Below are positions 1 to 10,182 of a stretch of DNA of 35,892 bases, in pieces. Position 1 is the stretch's first letter; each line of letters starts with the position of its first letter. The stretch is taken from positions 1-35,892 of the forward strand of contig JAJPJA010000153.1 in assembly GCA_021324455.1 (NCBI GenBank). The letters run 5' to 3'. Made by a program: the position numbers and the translations under genes. The notes below the pieces were generated by a model. It had not been told where the DNA came from. It was given only the letters and a program-made list of their open reading frames with translations, and ran no database searches. Source of the stretch: Pseudomonadota bacterium. GTDB taxonomy: Bacteria; Desulfobacterota; Binatia; Binatales; Binataceae.

Positions 1-607
1 AGACATTGACGTCGCATCGCAGGCTTCCCTCTTCCATCTTGCCGTCGGAAGCGCCGACGGCGACGAGGATCGCGCGCAGCTCGCGCAGGTAGTCAACCGC
101 CTCCTCGGGCGAGCGGATATCCGGTTCGCTGACGATCTCCATCAGCGGCACGCCTGAGCGGTTGAAGTCGACCAGGCTGCCGTCGGGCGCGTGGATATTT
201 TTGCCCGCGTCTTCTTCCAGGTGGATGCGCACCAGCCGCACGCGTACGGGAGCGCCGTTGGCCGATTCGGGCAATTCGATATAGCCGCCGACGCACAGCG
301 GCGTTTCGTACTGGCTTATCTGGTAGCCCTTGGGCAGATCGGGATAAAAGTAGTTCTTGCGCGCGAAGATCGAGCGCGGCGCGATCCGGCAATGCGCCGC
401 CAGCCCGGTGCGAATCGCGAGTTCCAACGCGCGCCGATTGAACACCGGCAGCACCCCGGGCATCCCGGAGCATACCGGGCAGACATGGCTGTTGGGCGCG
501 GCGCCAAACGCGGTCGAGCATCCGCAGAAAATCTTCGATTGGGTCAGCAGCTGGGCGTGGACCTCCAGCCCGATCACCGCTTCATATTTTTCCTCATGCG
601 CGGACAT
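1..607 (-). CDS. gatB: Aspartyl/glutamyl-tRNA amidotransferase subunit B, N-terminal part
   Basis: GatB binds the mischarged tRNA and activates its Asp or Glu side chain, so that ammonia from GatA can convert it to Asn or Gln. About 202 codons are visible; the rest lies beyond base 1. The N-terminus reads [20 protein letters not shown], the hallmark GLEVH start. A Cys cluster follows (FCGCS, then [12 protein letters not shown]), which in the family binds zinc, then the conserved [20 protein letters not shown] region (19 of these residues are diagnostic) and [18 protein letters not shown]. The ATG at 605-607 lies just downstream of gatA's end in the same direction, giving the order gatC-gatA-gatB, a typical operon. 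Identification is secure; only truncation limits it. Confidence 0.97.
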   Translation of the reverse strand, partial: MSAHEEKYEAVIGLEVHAQLLTQSKIFCGCSTAFGAAPNSHVCPVCSGMPGVLPVFNRRALELAIRTGLAAHCRIAPRSIFARKNYFYPDLPKGYQISQYETPLCVGGYIELPESANGAPVRVRLVRIHLEEDAGKNIHAPDGSLVDFNRSGVPLMEIVSEPDIRSPEEAVDYLRELRAILVAVGASDGKMEEGSLRCDVNV

Positions 608-631
608 TGACGTGATCCTCGGACTTTCAGA

Positions 632-2094
<1,463 letters not shown>

Positions 2095-2098
<4 letters not shown>

Positions 2099-2397
2099 TC
2101 TATGATCCTGGGTACCCGGAACATCTGGTCGCGCGCCGCGGGTGCGTTGGCCAAAATAGCCGCGGGGTCGCTCGGGTTGGTCACCGCGTCCTCCCGCGCC
2201 GCCGCCCCGATATCTCCCACCTGCGCCGTCGGCTCGACCGCGCTGGTATCGAGCTGATTGAGCTTGTCGACATATTCGAGCATCTCTTCGAGGTCGCCCA
2301 GCATGCGCTGCTCCTCTTCGGGCGTAAGCTCCAGCCGCGCCAGCAGGGCGATGTGTCTGACCTGTTCGAGGTTTATCTTGTTCGCGCTGGTTGGCAT
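2095..2397 (-). CDS. gatC: Aspartyl/glutamyl-tRNA amidotransferase subunit C
   Basis: Small 100-aa subunit that wraps around GatA and stabilises the GatAB complex. The sequence shows the family pattern: [23 protein letters not shown] near the start (about 20 residues of helical GatC signature), then [12 protein letters not shown] and a C-terminus with [11 protein letters not shown]. It is the first gene of the leftward gatCAB cluster. Its stop overlaps the GTG start of gatA. Only a weak purine-rich ribosome-binding site precedes the ATG. About 90 bp separate it from the upstream alpha/beta hydrolase gene, so it could have its own promoter, though no clear -35/-10 pair was found. Confidence 0.95.
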
Positions 2398-2480
2398 GTC
2401 TTCGCACCAGGGCCGAAGCGGCCTCAGCGCGTCAGTTTACCATGCGCCGGAATGGGAAGCAGGCGGCCTGATTCGCGGCG

Positions 2481-2500
2481 GCGGGGCGTTTCAGCCCCGC
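2481..2500 (-). terminator. Hairpin at the end of the alpha/beta hydrolase gene
   Basis: GCGGGGC (2481-2487) and GCCCCGC (2494-2500) form a 7-bp perfect stem with a 6-base loop that contains the stop codon of the hydrolase gene. No T-run follows on the minus strand, so it is at best a weak terminator or an mRNA 3'-end stabiliser. Confidence 0.35.
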
Positions 2501-3300
2501 AGCCAGGCGGCAACCTGATCGCTCACCCAGTTCGGCTGCGCGCTTTCCAGGCCGTGCCCGGCGCCCGGAACGATGAGCATTTCGGCGTGCGGAATACGGC
2601 GCTTGAGAATGTAAGCGTTGTCGATGGGCGTGCCGATATCCCGGTCGCCGTGCACGATCAGCACCGGGCAGCGGATTTGCGGCAGGCGGTCGTAGGCGTT
2701 GAACCCCATGATTGCGGCCCAATGCCGCACATAGGTGATCTCCGGCGTGGGCGGTGCGGTTTTAATCGCGTCGAGCATGTCGCGGCGCAACTCCGGACGC
2801 AGCTCAAGCAGCTCCGCCGGATGCAGCATCGGCAGCAGCTCCTCGTACGCCTTGTCGGGGTCGGTTGCGAGCAGCTTGAATGAGGCCATCCGTAGCGGAT
2901 CGCCGCCGCCCGGATTCTCCATCTGCGCGCTCTCGCCGCCGGCCGTGGTGCAGCCGAATACGGCCTTTATGACCTGTTCGGGATGGCGCAAAGTGAGTTC
3001 CTGGGCGATCATCCCGCCCATCGAAAAACCGCAAATCCTTATCCGCTGGATGTCCAGCGCGCGCAGCAGGTTGCTGGCGTCGTCCGCCATCTCGGCAATC
3101 GAGTAAGCCGGCTGATCGGGCTTATCGGAATCTCCGGTGCCGCGGTTGTCGTAGATGATGACCTTGAAGCCGCCAAAGCGCGGGAGGCGCGGGAGCCAGG
3201 CGCGGCCGGGCATCCCGAAACCCATGATCAGGAGCAGCGGCTCGCCCTCGCCGAAGGTCTCATAGTTGATGGTGAGCATACCCGCCTTGATTTTTGGCAT
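2491..3300 (-). CDS. Alpha/beta-fold hydrolase
   Basis: 269-aa cytosolic hydrolase of the alpha/beta fold (AB hydrolase 1 type). The oxyanion strand appears as LLLIMGFGMPGRAW, followed by YDNRGTGDSD. The nucleophile elbow GFSMGG puts Ser at about 93, the acid is probably Asp221 in HGDRDIGTP, and the His is at about 249 in PGAGHGLE. This is the full catalytic triad at normal spacing. Substrate cannot be told; close relatives include 3-oxoadipate enol-lactonase-like and esterase-like proteins. No signal peptide. It lies upstream of gatC on the same strand and is not obviously related in function. Confidence 0.9.
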   Translation of the reverse strand: MPKIKAGMLTINYETFGEGEPLLLIMGFGMPGRAWLPRLPRFGGFKVIIYDNRGTGDSDKPDQPAYSIAEMADDASNLLRALDIQRIRICGFSMGGMIAQELTLRHPEQVIKAVFGCTTAGGESAQMENPGGGDPLRMASFKLLATDPDKAYEELLPMLHPAELLELRPELRRDMLDAIKTAPPTPEITYVRHWAAIMGFNAYDRLPQIRCPVLIVHGDRDIGTPIDNAYILKRRIPHAEMLIVPGAGHGLESAQPNWVSDQVAAWLRG

Positions 3301-3447
3301 GGCTTATCTCCGCAGCCCGCAATCATCAATTCATTGCGCTGCGGGCCGCTGTAATCAAGTGCCGATTTGATCCGCGGATGCGCGCTGGCGCGCGATGGCC
3401 CGATTCAAGTAGCATGAAAGTCCTGCGCCGGATGCGGGAACCGACTT

Positions 3448-3741
3448 ATGCTGCGCGCCGCGATTGTGTTTGTGATTCTTGCCGGAATCGCAGGTTTCTT
3501 CGCCTGGCATTACCACACCAGGGAGCAGGCGACGATTGCGCAGCAGTCGCATCGGATTGACGATCTGGGAGCGCAGGTCAATCAGCTCAAGACCGACAAC
3601 AACCGGTTGCACGACCAACTGGACAAGATCCAGGAAGAGAACAACAATCTCAAGATTTATAATGACGCGCTGAAGAAGGCGCTGGAGACCGCGAAGCTAA
3701 CCGGCAAGGTTCCGGTGGTTCCGGCTTATCCGCCCAAATAG
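3448..3741 (+). CDS. Small membrane-anchored coiled-coil protein
   Basis: 97-aa protein of unknown function. Residues 3-19 (RAAIVFVILAGIAGFFA) form one membrane segment or uncleaved signal anchor. Residues 22-85 form a coiled coil with heptad-like Leu, Ile and Asn positions (LGAQVNQLKTDNNRLHDQL), and a short Pro-rich tail follows (VPVVPAYPPK). The layout resembles FtsB/FtsL-like or spanin-like single-pass proteins, but no family motif allows a firm link. It is isolated on the plus strand between leftward genes and ends 8 bp before the deformylase stop, so the two genes converge. A GGGAA lies about 7 bases before the ATG. Confidence 0.75.
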   Translation: MLRAAIVFVILAGIAGFFAWHYHTREQATIAQQSHRIDDLGAQVNQLKTDNNRLHDQLDKIQEENNNLKIYNDALKKALETAKLTGKVPVVPAYPPK

Positions 3742-3749
3742 ACAGGCTG

Positions 3750-4295
3750 CTACTTGCGCGGCGGGTTTGGCTCGAGAATGTAGCGCTGGAATTCCGCCAG
3801 ATGCGTGAGCGTGCGCATGTCAGGCATCCGGTCCAGATAAACCTCGCCCTTCAGATGGTCGGTTTCATGCTGGATGACGCGGGCGTGAAAGTCCTCGGCG
3901 ATGATGGTGAGTTTTTCGCCGTCGCGTCCCAAAGCTTCGCAGCGCAGGCGTTTGAATCGGGGCACCATGCCGCGCAGGTCGGGAATCGAGAGGCATCCTT
4001 CGTAGCCGCCGATTTGTTCCTGGTCGAGGATCGTGACCACCGGGTTGATCAGCACCGTCAGCGGCACACTGGGAGCGTCGGGATAGCGGGGGTTTCCCTC
4101 CACTTCGAGCACCGCGACCTGGATCGGCAGATGAACCTGGGTCGCGGCCAGCCCCACGCCGCTGTATTCGTGCATGGTCTCGACCATGTTGTCGATCAGA
4201 TTCTGGAAATCGCGGCTTCTGATCTCGTCAATCGTAACCTGGCGGGCGGCCATGCGCACAATCGGATGTCCCAGTCGCGCCACTTTAAGAATCAT
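3750..4295 (-). CDS. def: Peptide deformylase
   Basis: Metalloenzyme that removes the N-formyl group from nascent proteins at the ribosome exit. The 181-aa sequence has all three PDF motifs: GVGLAATQ (46-53), EGCLS (99-103, metal ligand Cys101) and HETDH (143-147, two His ligands and the catalytic Glu). Length is typical. The second residue is Ile (MILKVARLG), as in many PDFs. It lies downstream of the SDR gene on the same strand with a 66-bp gap. The usual partner fmt is not next to it. Confidence 0.97.
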   Translation of the reverse strand: MILKVARLGHPIVRMAARQVTIDEIRSRDFQNLIDNMVETMHEYSGVGLAATQVHLPIQVAVLEVEGNPRYPDAPSVPLTVLINPVVTILDQEQIGGYEGCLSIPDLRGMVPRFKRLRCEALGRDGEKLTIIAEDFHARVIQHETDHLKGEVYLDRMPDMRTLTHLAEFQRYILEPNPPRK

Positions 4296-4361
4296 CGCAG
4301 CCAGACCTCGGATTTGAAGAGTAGCGGCGCAGCGGGAAAAGTTGAAGGCTGCGGCGATGGG

Positions 4362-5300
4362 TCAGGGCAGCGCAAAGCGCACACCGGTAAGTTCTTCGCA
4401 GACCTGCCACAAGCGGGCCGCGGTTTGCGGGTCGCGCGCGCGGCTGCTGCAGCGGGCGCGATGCGGCGAGTTGCGTCCGCTGCCGTAGTAAATCGGCGCG
4501 ATGTAATCGCCGCCGCGCACATCCGGCGCGGTCGCGGCGTACAGCGTCGGCAGCGCCCCGGTCGCCGCGCTTTCCGCGAACCATCGATTGGACCATCCCC
4601 ACAACGACTCCATTAGCGTGGAGTTTTCCATCCTGGCGCCCGCGGCCTGCAGGTTGGTGGCGGCGTAACCGGGGTTGCAGCCGGCGCTGATGATGCCGGC
4701 GCCGGCCTGGTCGGCCTTGCGCTGCAACTCGAACGCGAACAGCAGGTTGGCCAGCTTGCTGCGCCCGTATGCCAGCCATTTCTGATAACCGCGCTCCCAC
4801 TGCAGGTTGTCGAACCGGATGCTGCCGATGTGATGCATCCCGCTGCTGACCGTGACCACGCGCGCGCCCGGCGCCGCCAGCAGCAGGTCCAGGAGCAAAC
4901 CCGTCAGCGCGAAATGCCCCAAATGATTGGTGCCCAATTGCATCTCGAAACCGTCGGCGGTGCGCCGATACGGGAGCGCCATCACGCCCGCGTTGTTGCA
5001 TAACAGGTCCAGGCGGCGGCGCCTTTGATGGAATGCTTCGGCAAAGCTCCGCACCGAACCGAGGCTGGCGAGATCGAGTTCCATCGCTTCCACCGATGCA
5101 TCGGGACTGTCGCTTCTGATCTGTGCCGCCGCGGCGCGGGCCTTGTCGAGGCTGCGGCAGGCGAGGATCACGTCGGCATGGCGGCCGGCGAGCACCCTGG
5201 CGGCTTCATACCCGATACCGCTGTTGGCGCCGGTAACGATAGCGGTGCGGCCCGAACAATCAGGCACGTCGGCGGCGGTCCAGGGTTTTGGGTTGGGCAT
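4362..5300 (-). CDS. SDR family NAD(P)-dependent oxidoreductase (retinol dehydrogenase-like)
   Basis: 312-aa short-chain dehydrogenase/reductase. The cofactor loop is TGANSGIG (23-30), the structural motif CNNAG (101-105), the catalytic Ser in VTVSSG (about 152-153), and YGRSK (Tyr178, Lys182). ACRS after beta-2 (47-50) is the NADP-type basic pattern seen in the WW-oxidoreductase/retinol dehydrogenase branch, and GTNHLGHF is also typical of that branch. Substrate unknown. A GGGGGGAG ribosome-binding site lies about 6 bases before the ATG. Same strand as def. Confidence 0.9.
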   Translation of the reverse strand: MPNPKPWTAADVPDCSGRTAIVTGANSGIGYEAARVLAGRHADVILACRSLDKARAAAAQIRSDSPDASVEAMELDLASLGSVRSFAEAFHQRRRRLDLLCNNAGVMALPYRRTADGFEMQLGTNHLGHFALTGLLLDLLLAAPGARVVTVSSGMHHIGSIRFDNLQWERGYQKWLAYGRSKLANLLFAFELQRKADQAGAGIISAGCNPGYAATNLQAAGARMENSTLMESLWGWSNRWFAESAATGALPTLYAATAPDVRGGDYIAPIYYGSGRNSPHRARCSSRARDPQTAARLWQVCEELTGVRFALP

Positions 5301-5334
5301 TTTGCGCTCCCCCCGGCGCGGCGCATTTCCCGCA

Positions 5335-6537
5335 TCACGGGAAGTCGATCACCGCATTCTCGAGCACCAGCGAATTCTGCACAGGCACGGGATGACCGGA
5401 TTCGAACGCGAAGTCAAGCTGGTCGCCGGATTTGATATGGCCGGGCACCAGCGAGAAGCGATCGAACGCATACGGAATGCCCCTGCCGGCAAGCGGCGAG
5501 GGGCGGTCGATCACGTGAAAATGCAGATGCGGTTCGCTGGAGTTGCCGGTATTGCCGAGACTGGCCAGCAGCTGTCCGCGTTTGACGTGCTCTCCCACAT
5601 ACACCTTGATGCTTCCGGGCTTGATGTGAGCGTAGAAGGCATAGGCGCCGCCGCCGATGTCTTCGATTATGTAGTTGCCCGCGATGGTAGCCATTGTGAG
5701 CGGATTGACGGTCGCGCCGGGAACATTGTCCTTGATCCCTGACCTGGCGTCCACCACCGTGCCGTCGGCAACGGCGAGCAGGTCGGCGCCATAGGCATGA
5801 TAGCTGCCGTTGTCCCTGGGGTCGCCCTTGTAGGTCTTGCCGTCAGGGCCGAGTTGGACAAAATCGATCGCGAAGCGTTCGGGGAAATAGATCTCGCCAT
5901 TGGCGACCATAAAGGCGCGCCGATGCGGGGAGGTGTTTGAGGGGCCGTTGGCGGCCAACCAGTTGCCGCCGCGCAGCGGCGGCCCGATACTCACCGGCGT
6001 GGCCCTGTAATCCACCGGCATCGGGTCCGCCACCACGCTCATCGCGGTGCGCTGCACTTGCGCGCCGGTGCCGGAAGCGACGCTGTAATTGATCTTGTGG
6101 AGAATGCGATGGGGAACACGGGTGGACTCGAACGGAAGCCACAGCAGCAACATTCGGGTTTGCAGAGGATTGACGTTCAGCTCCTGCCCCGGCGGTCCGT
6201 AGCGCGCCGGAACATCAAGCATCGATTTAAGGTCGCCGTCGTCGAATTTGAATACACCCATCGGTCCGCCGTCGGCGCGCAGCGAATCCAGAGTTATCGG
6301 CGCGGTCTGGAAATTGGTCAACAGGAGTTCGTAAACCAAATAAGCCTTGCCCTGCACCAACAGCGGCGCCGGATTCCACATCGGCTGTACCGCGATCAGC
6401 CCCGGTGGGCCGCCCGGCGCGTCCAGCGGAGTATCCAGTTGGGAGGGCGACTGAGCACCGGCGTCGCCAAGGGCCGCACCCAACACGATCGCCGCGATGA
6501 GTGGGAAGAAGAGTGGGGCGGAAAATCGGTGAGCCAT
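5335..6537 (-). CDS. Secreted M23 family metallopeptidase
   Basis: 400-aa protein with a signal peptide (about 1-29, ending GDAGAQS), so it is exported. The N-terminal half (about 40-180) is a beta-rich domain without a recognised name. The C-terminal half carries a peptidase M23/LytM-like domain: RFAIDFV (221-227), HAYGADLLAVADGTVV (248-263), YAHIKPGS and the zinc motif HLHFH (337-341) after GNTGNSSEP. The likely zinc ligands are His205 or His248, the following Asp (225 or 252), and His339/341. M23 enzymes cut peptidoglycan cross-links, but this RFAID-type subgroup may have other targets. An AAAGGGAA ribosome-binding site lies upstream. Confidence 0.9.
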   Translation of the reverse strand: MAHRFSAPLFFPLIAAIVLGAALGDAGAQSPSQLDTPLDAPGGPPGLIAVQPMWNPAPLLVQGKAYLVYELLLTNFQTAPITLDSLRADGGPMGVFKFDDGDLKSMLDVPARYGPPGQELNVNPLQTRMLLLWLPFESTRVPHRILHKINYSVASGTGAQVQRTAMSVVADPMPVDYRATPVSIGPPLRGGNWLAANGPSNTSPHRRAFMVANGEIYFPERFAIDFVQLGPDGKTYKGDPRDNGSYHAYGADLLAVADGTVVDARSGIKDNVPGATVNPLTMATIAGNYIIEDIGGGAYAFYAHIKPGSIKVYVGEHVKRGQLLASLGNTGNSSEPHLHFHVIDRPSPLAGRGIPYAFDRFSLVPGHIKSGDQLDFAFESGHPVPVQNSLVLENAVIDFP

Positions 6538-6960
6538 TCAGGTTCCCTTTCAAGGCCGGTTCGAGACCGAATATATTGCCTGAATGCGGCCAAAAGTCAT
6601 ACAGCGGCTACATTTGGCTAAGATGGGGCAAGCAAAAAGCTCGCGATCGCCAGCGGCGTGCCGTGGCTGCGCGTGCGGATCAGCGGCCGATCCTCCGGCC
6701 AATGCGTGATCGCGCACCTTTTCCAGCCCGGAGGCGGTCTATTTTTTGAACCGGAAAAGCTTCCCAAGTCAGGGCAGGCGTCCCCGCCCGCCATTCTTCC
6801 GGCCCCGCACCACTGACCGGAAGATGGCTTCAGCGCAAAGACTGACGGTCTCTTTATTCGGGAATAGAAGAACAGGCCGCTGCTGATTCTCCTGGCGCGA
6901 GATGGCCGGTTTGAGAATGGCTGACAGGATTGCCGCAATCGCGCGGCCCGTACGTATCGC
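6538..6960. other. 423-bp intergenic gap
   Basis: This lies between the M23 gene and the DksA-like gene, both leftward. No convincing ORF, tRNA or terminator was found. It contains a short inverted repeat (CTTCCGG...CCGGAAG, around 6804-6831) and, near the M23 start, an AT-rich stretch with TATATT on the minus strand that could be a -10, but no -35 fits well. Confidence 0.4.
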
Positions 6961-7521
6961 TTATCGCTTTTTCGGGCGCCCGCGCCGGCGGGTGGGGGCG
7001 GCTGACGGTGCCTGTTCCAGTTCGCCTTCCTCAGCCTCGAACGGCGATGCGTCATGAATGGTGAGGAGTTCCTCGGGATCGGTCACGCCGTTTGAATCCT
7101 CCGCGTTTTCCTCGACTTCATCGTGAATCCGCCAACGGCGCCACGGTTCATCGTTGCTGGAAGCGCGGGTGGCGCGCTGCTGGCTGCGTTCCTGCTGGCA
7201 ATCGACGCAATAAACCGCGAACGGGAGCACCTTGAGACGCTCGACGGCGATTTCGTTTTCGCATTGCTCGCAGATACCGTAGCGGCCGCGGCTCAGCCTT
7301 CCGACCGCATCTTCGATCGATTTCAGGCGTTCCTCGGCGCGCTCAATGAGGCTGGCGTTGGTTTCCACGTCGGTCAGCGACCTGGCCACGTCCATCTCAT
7401 CACCCGGCGAGCCGCCAACGTCGTCGCCCTGATTGCGGCGCAGTTCGCGCAGCCGCGCCAAAGCGTTGGTGCGTTCCTGGTTGAGTATGTTCTTGAGCAC
7501 CTCAAGACGTTGGGCTTTCAT
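6961..7521 (-). CDS. DksA/TraR-type C4 zinc-finger protein with AT-hook-like C-terminus
   Basis: 186-aa protein. Residues 1-75 form a long coiled coil (QRLEVLKNILNQERT..., DEMDVARSL), then a C4 zinc finger with Cys84, Cys87, Cys105 and Cys108 (GICEQCENEI ... VYCVDCQQER). This is the architecture of DksA/TraR/YocK proteins, which insert into the RNA polymerase secondary channel with ppGpp. An acidic linker follows (110-170), and the tail TRRRGRPKKR matches the AT-hook core (RGRP flanked by basic residues). The family normally ends soon after the zinc finger, so the 70-aa extension is unusual. GGAGG lies 5 bases before the ATG. The functional claim is family-level only. Confidence 0.9.
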   Translation of the reverse strand: MKAQRLEVLKNILNQERTNALARLRELRRNQGDDVGGSPGDEMDVARSLTDVETNASLIERAEERLKSIEDAVGRLSRGRYGICEQCENEIAVERLKVLPFAVYCVDCQQERSQQRATRASSNDEPWRRWRIHDEVEENAEDSNGVTDPEELLTIHDASPFEAEEGELEQAPSAAPTRRRGRPKKR

Positions 7522-7765
7522 GGCATCCTCCGTCGGCTTCCCGTGACCCTGCCAGGTTCGGATCCGTCCTCTGCTGTAATGCTATCACCCGCACCGGCGC
7601 CAAGGCGACATGGTAGTACGCGCAAAGCCATCCGCCGGGCATTTTCCGTCTTTTTTTCTCCGTCCGGCTCCGCTAACTGCGGCTCAAGCTGCGGTGTGCG
7701 GCGGTTTTGCCGAAACCGGAACGCATCCATCGCTTGATTGGGGGCGGGCTGCGCACACTAAAAAC

Positions 7766-7796
7766 TTGCCCAGCGCGTCGAACCTGTCCGTATAAT
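7766..7796 (+). promoter_or_regulatory. Promoter of the small secreted protein gene
   Basis: A perfect -10 box TATAAT (7791-7796) with TTGCCC (7766-7771) 19 bases upstream as a possible -35. This lies about 50 bp before the ATG at 7847, which has a GGGAGGT ribosome-binding site. The -10 is strong; the -35 spacing is long. Confidence 0.55.
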
Positions 7797-7846
7797 TCTG
7801 CAGGATGAGCTGCCGCATCGGGCGGAATTCATAACGGGAGGTAGCG

Positions 7847-8266
7847 ATGAAAACAACGATGATTGCGATCGCAGCCGCAGCGCTGCTGATGCCGATATTT
7901 CTGCTGCCGCCGGCCGGCGCGCAGGAACTTGTCAGCAACTCGCAGCTTGCTCAAAGCGTCGACCTGCGCGATGTCGCCGCCGCGCCCAACGGCGAGGTGT
8001 CCGGCACCATCGTAAACCGGACCGGGATGACCGTGCGCGACGTCAAGCTCATGGTCAATTACGCCTGGCTATGGCGCAACGATTTCAGACCGGGCGAGGA
8101 CAGCCCCGGGCGCACGGTTTACATCACCGCGCCCGCCGACATCCCGCCCCATGGACAGGGCACCTTCACTTACCGGCCCTCGCCGCCGCTGCCGGATCGG
8201 ACCGACGGCCGTTTCGTACCGACGGTGCATATCGTGGGCTATACCCGGATGGTGCCGCCGGCCTGA
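7847..8266 (+). CDS. Small secreted protein of unknown function (FxLYD-like)
   Basis: 139 aa with a clear signal peptide (1-25, ending PPAGAQ), so it is periplasmic or extracellular. The mature part is one beta-rich domain: GEVSGTIVNRTGMTVRDVKLMVNY is a pattern seen in FxLYD/DUF3426-like domains (unusual strand-turn with VNRTG and V+DVKL), followed by W-rich and Pro-rich segments ending HIVGYTRMVPPA. The function is not known. It is a single gene with its own promoter and converges on the amidohydrolase gene, separated by a strong hairpin. Confidence 0.8.
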   Translation: MKTTMIAIAAAALLMPIFLLPPAGAQELVSNSQLAQSVDLRDVAAAPNGEVSGTIVNRTGMTVRDVKLMVNYAWLWRNDFRPGEDSPGRTVYITAPADIPPHGQGTFTYRPSPPLPDRTDGRFVPTVHIVGYTRMVPPA

Positions 8267-8306
8267 TTTTGTGCGCGGCGAATTTCAAACCGCCGCTTAC
8301 AACAAG

Positions 8307-8339
8307 GCGCCCGCTGACGTCTGGAGCGTCAGCGGGCGC
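8307..8339. terminator. Bidirectional terminator hairpin between convergent genes
   Basis: GCGCCCGCTGACG (8307-8319) pairs perfectly with CGTCAGCGGGCGC (8327-8339), a 13-bp stem with a 7-base loop. It sits midway between the ends of the secreted-protein gene (+) and the amidohydrolase gene (-). T-runs are short (TGGTCTT on plus, TTGTTGT on minus), so it may serve both strands. Confidence 0.75.
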
Positions 8340-8364
8340 TGGTCTTCATATGGCGGCGCGGCCC

Positions 8365-10098
8365 TTACGCTTCGGCCCGGCCGTGGCGCAAAAGACGGCC
8401 CGGTGTGGCGCCGGTGCATCTGCCTTCAGAGAAGGTCTCCTCGCCGTTGACGATGATCGACCGGTAGCCCTTGGCCCGCTTTATCCGGCGCCATTCGCCG
8501 CCCGGCAGGTCATGAGAGATCTCGCCGATCCATTGCGGCTCGACGCCCAGGCCGTTGAGGTCATAGACCACAACGTCGGCCCATGCGCCTTCGCGCAGGA
8601 CGCCGCGGTCGCGGAAGCCGGCCGCATGAGCGGGCAGCGCCGACATGCGGTAATGCGCCTCTTCCAGCCCGATCTTCTGCTCGTCGCGCACCATCCAGCA
8701 CAGGAAGTCCGTGGTGAACGCGCCGCCGGTGAAGAACTTGGTGTGAGCGCCGCCGTCCGACACGCCGGGGAAGGTGTAAATCGAGTTGTTGATAATCTCG
8801 GCGATGTAATCCGGATTGAACTTCTGCACCGGGGTCAGGAACTCGGCCTTGAGGTCGGTCGCGATCGCGAGATCGAGCATCACATCGATCGGATGCTTGC
8901 CTTCCTCTTCGGCGATCTGTCCTACCGACTTGCCCAGATACTTCTCCAATTCGGGCTGATCGTTGAGGTACTGGACCAGCAGCCGGACGATACGTCCGCC
9001 GATGCCGGCCGCGTTCTTGTCCAGTGCGCGTGTCCAGCGCTCGGCCTTGGCCTCGGCGCGCAGGTTCGGATCGCGCATCTTGCGCAGCTTTTCGTCCCTG
9101 GTTCCGGTGGTCATCTCGCGCCACGCGGGTACGATGTCGTACAGGTTCCAATGCTCCAGGGTAAAGCCGAAGCCGGCGCGCAGCGTGCCGCCCTGGCCGA
9201 AGATCGGCAGCCCTTTGGCGCGCAGCTCTTCAATCCAGCGCAGGGTGCGGCGATGAATCTCGCCGTCATGACGGCTGGCCGCAACCGCCTGGAACAGCAC
9301 CGGGCGGCGCGCTTCTTCAACCAACCGCGCCACGAACGCACGGTCCTCCTTCAGATGGCCGGTGTCCTGGGTGATTTCGATGAAGCCCTCGTCGCGCTCG
9401 CGCAGCACGCGCGCGAGATTGAGGATGTCCTCATCGCACATCGTATCCGTCACCATCGGAGAACCGTCGAAGTCGGCCTGTCCCGAATGCTTGCCCAGGC
9501 GCTGGATCGAAAACCCGCACAAACCGGCCTCAAGTCCCTCAGCCAGCAGACGGCGCATCTCGGCGCGCTCGGCTTCGGTGGCGGGACGCGTCTTGGCGGC
9601 GTCGAGCCCCATGACGTAAGTCATCAGCGACGCCGTCGGCATGTACTGGATGCAGTTGACGCCCTTGGGCGAGCGGTCCAGGGAGTCGAGGTATTGCGGA
9701 ATCGTCTCCCAGTCCCAGTTCATGCCCTGCTTCATCGAAGTGTAAGGGATCGCCTCTGTGCGGGTCATGGTGAGCATCGAGCGTTCGCGGAAATCCGGTT
9801 TGCAGGGAGCGAAGCCGAAGCCGCAGTTGCCCAGCACCAGAGAGGTTACCCCGTGCCATCCCGAGATGGTGCAATACGGGTCCCAGCGGATTTGGGCGTC
9901 GTAATGGGTATGGAGATCGACAAAGCCGGGGGCGACGATCAGCCCGTCGGCGTCGATCACCTTTTTGGCGAAGCCCGGCGCGCGGCCGCCGATCTGGGCG
10001 ATTTTGCCGTCTTTGATCCAGACATCGGCGCGGTAGCGCGGCACCCGGGTGCCGTCCACCACCGTGCCGCCTTTGATTTGAATGTCGAACTCGGCCAC
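8365..10098 (-). CDS. Amidohydrolase family protein, N-acyl-D-amino-acid deacylase type
   Basis: 577-aa metal-dependent hydrolase of the D-aminoacylase/dihydroorotase-like (Amidohydro_3) group. The N-terminal composite beta domain (FDIQIKGGTVVDGT..., VWIKDGKIAQIG) leads to the metal motif GFVDLHTHYDAQ (His63, His65), then NCGFGFAPC, which carries the Cys typical of D-aminoacylases. Late in the protein are GVSDGGAHTKFF (Asp ligand) and the closing WADVVVYDLNG. The family deacylates N-acyl-D-amino acids, but many soil paralogues act on unknown amides. Start is the GTG at 10096-10098 after AGGAGGG. Upstream is an 18-bp palindrome likely to be its operator. Confidence 0.88.
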   Translation of the reverse strand: MAEFDIQIKGGTVVDGTRVPRYRADVWIKDGKIAQIGGRAPGFAKKVIDADGLIVAPGFVDLHTHYDAQIRWDPYCTISGWHGVTSLVLGNCGFGFAPCKPDFRERSMLTMTRTEAIPYTSMKQGMNWDWETIPQYLDSLDRSPKGVNCIQYMPTASLMTYVMGLDAAKTRPATEAERAEMRRLLAEGLEAGLCGFSIQRLGKHSGQADFDGSPMVTDTMCDEDILNLARVLRERDEGFIEITQDTGHLKEDRAFVARLVEEARRPVLFQAVAASRHDGEIHRRTLRWIEELRAKGLPIFGQGGTLRAGFGFTLEHWNLYDIVPAWREMTTGTRDEKLRKMRDPNLRAEAKAERWTRALDKNAAGIGGRIVRLLVQYLNDQPELEKYLGKSVGQIAEEEGKHPIDVMLDLAIATDLKAEFLTPVQKFNPDYIAEIINNSIYTFPGVSDGGAHTKFFTGGAFTTDFLCWMVRDEQKIGLEEAHYRMSALPAHAAGFRDRGVLREGAWADVVVYDLNGLGVEPQWIGEISHDLPGGEWRRIKRAKGYRSIIVNGEETFSEGRCTGATPGRLLRHGRAEA

Positions 10099-10182
10099 TT
10101 TGGTTCCCTCCTCGCTGGTAAGGACTGGGCGGTCTACGCCGTTTGAACGAACGAGCAGTTCTTAAAACTTTACTGTTCGCAA

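Noticed and set aside
2099..2407. N-terminal extension of the GatA frame
   Set aside because: It overlaps all of gatC in another frame, and the extra residues are not GatA-like; the GTG overlapping the gatC stop gives the normal length.
6541..6620. Possible tRNA T-arm (GGTTCGAGACC)
   Set aside because: No matching acceptor, anticodon or D arms can be folded around it.
8071..10146. A 691-codon open frame on plus spanning the whole amidohydrolase gene
   Set aside because: It is the antisense shadow of a well-supported minus-strand gene in GC-rich DNA, with His/Arg/Ala-rich composition and no family motif.
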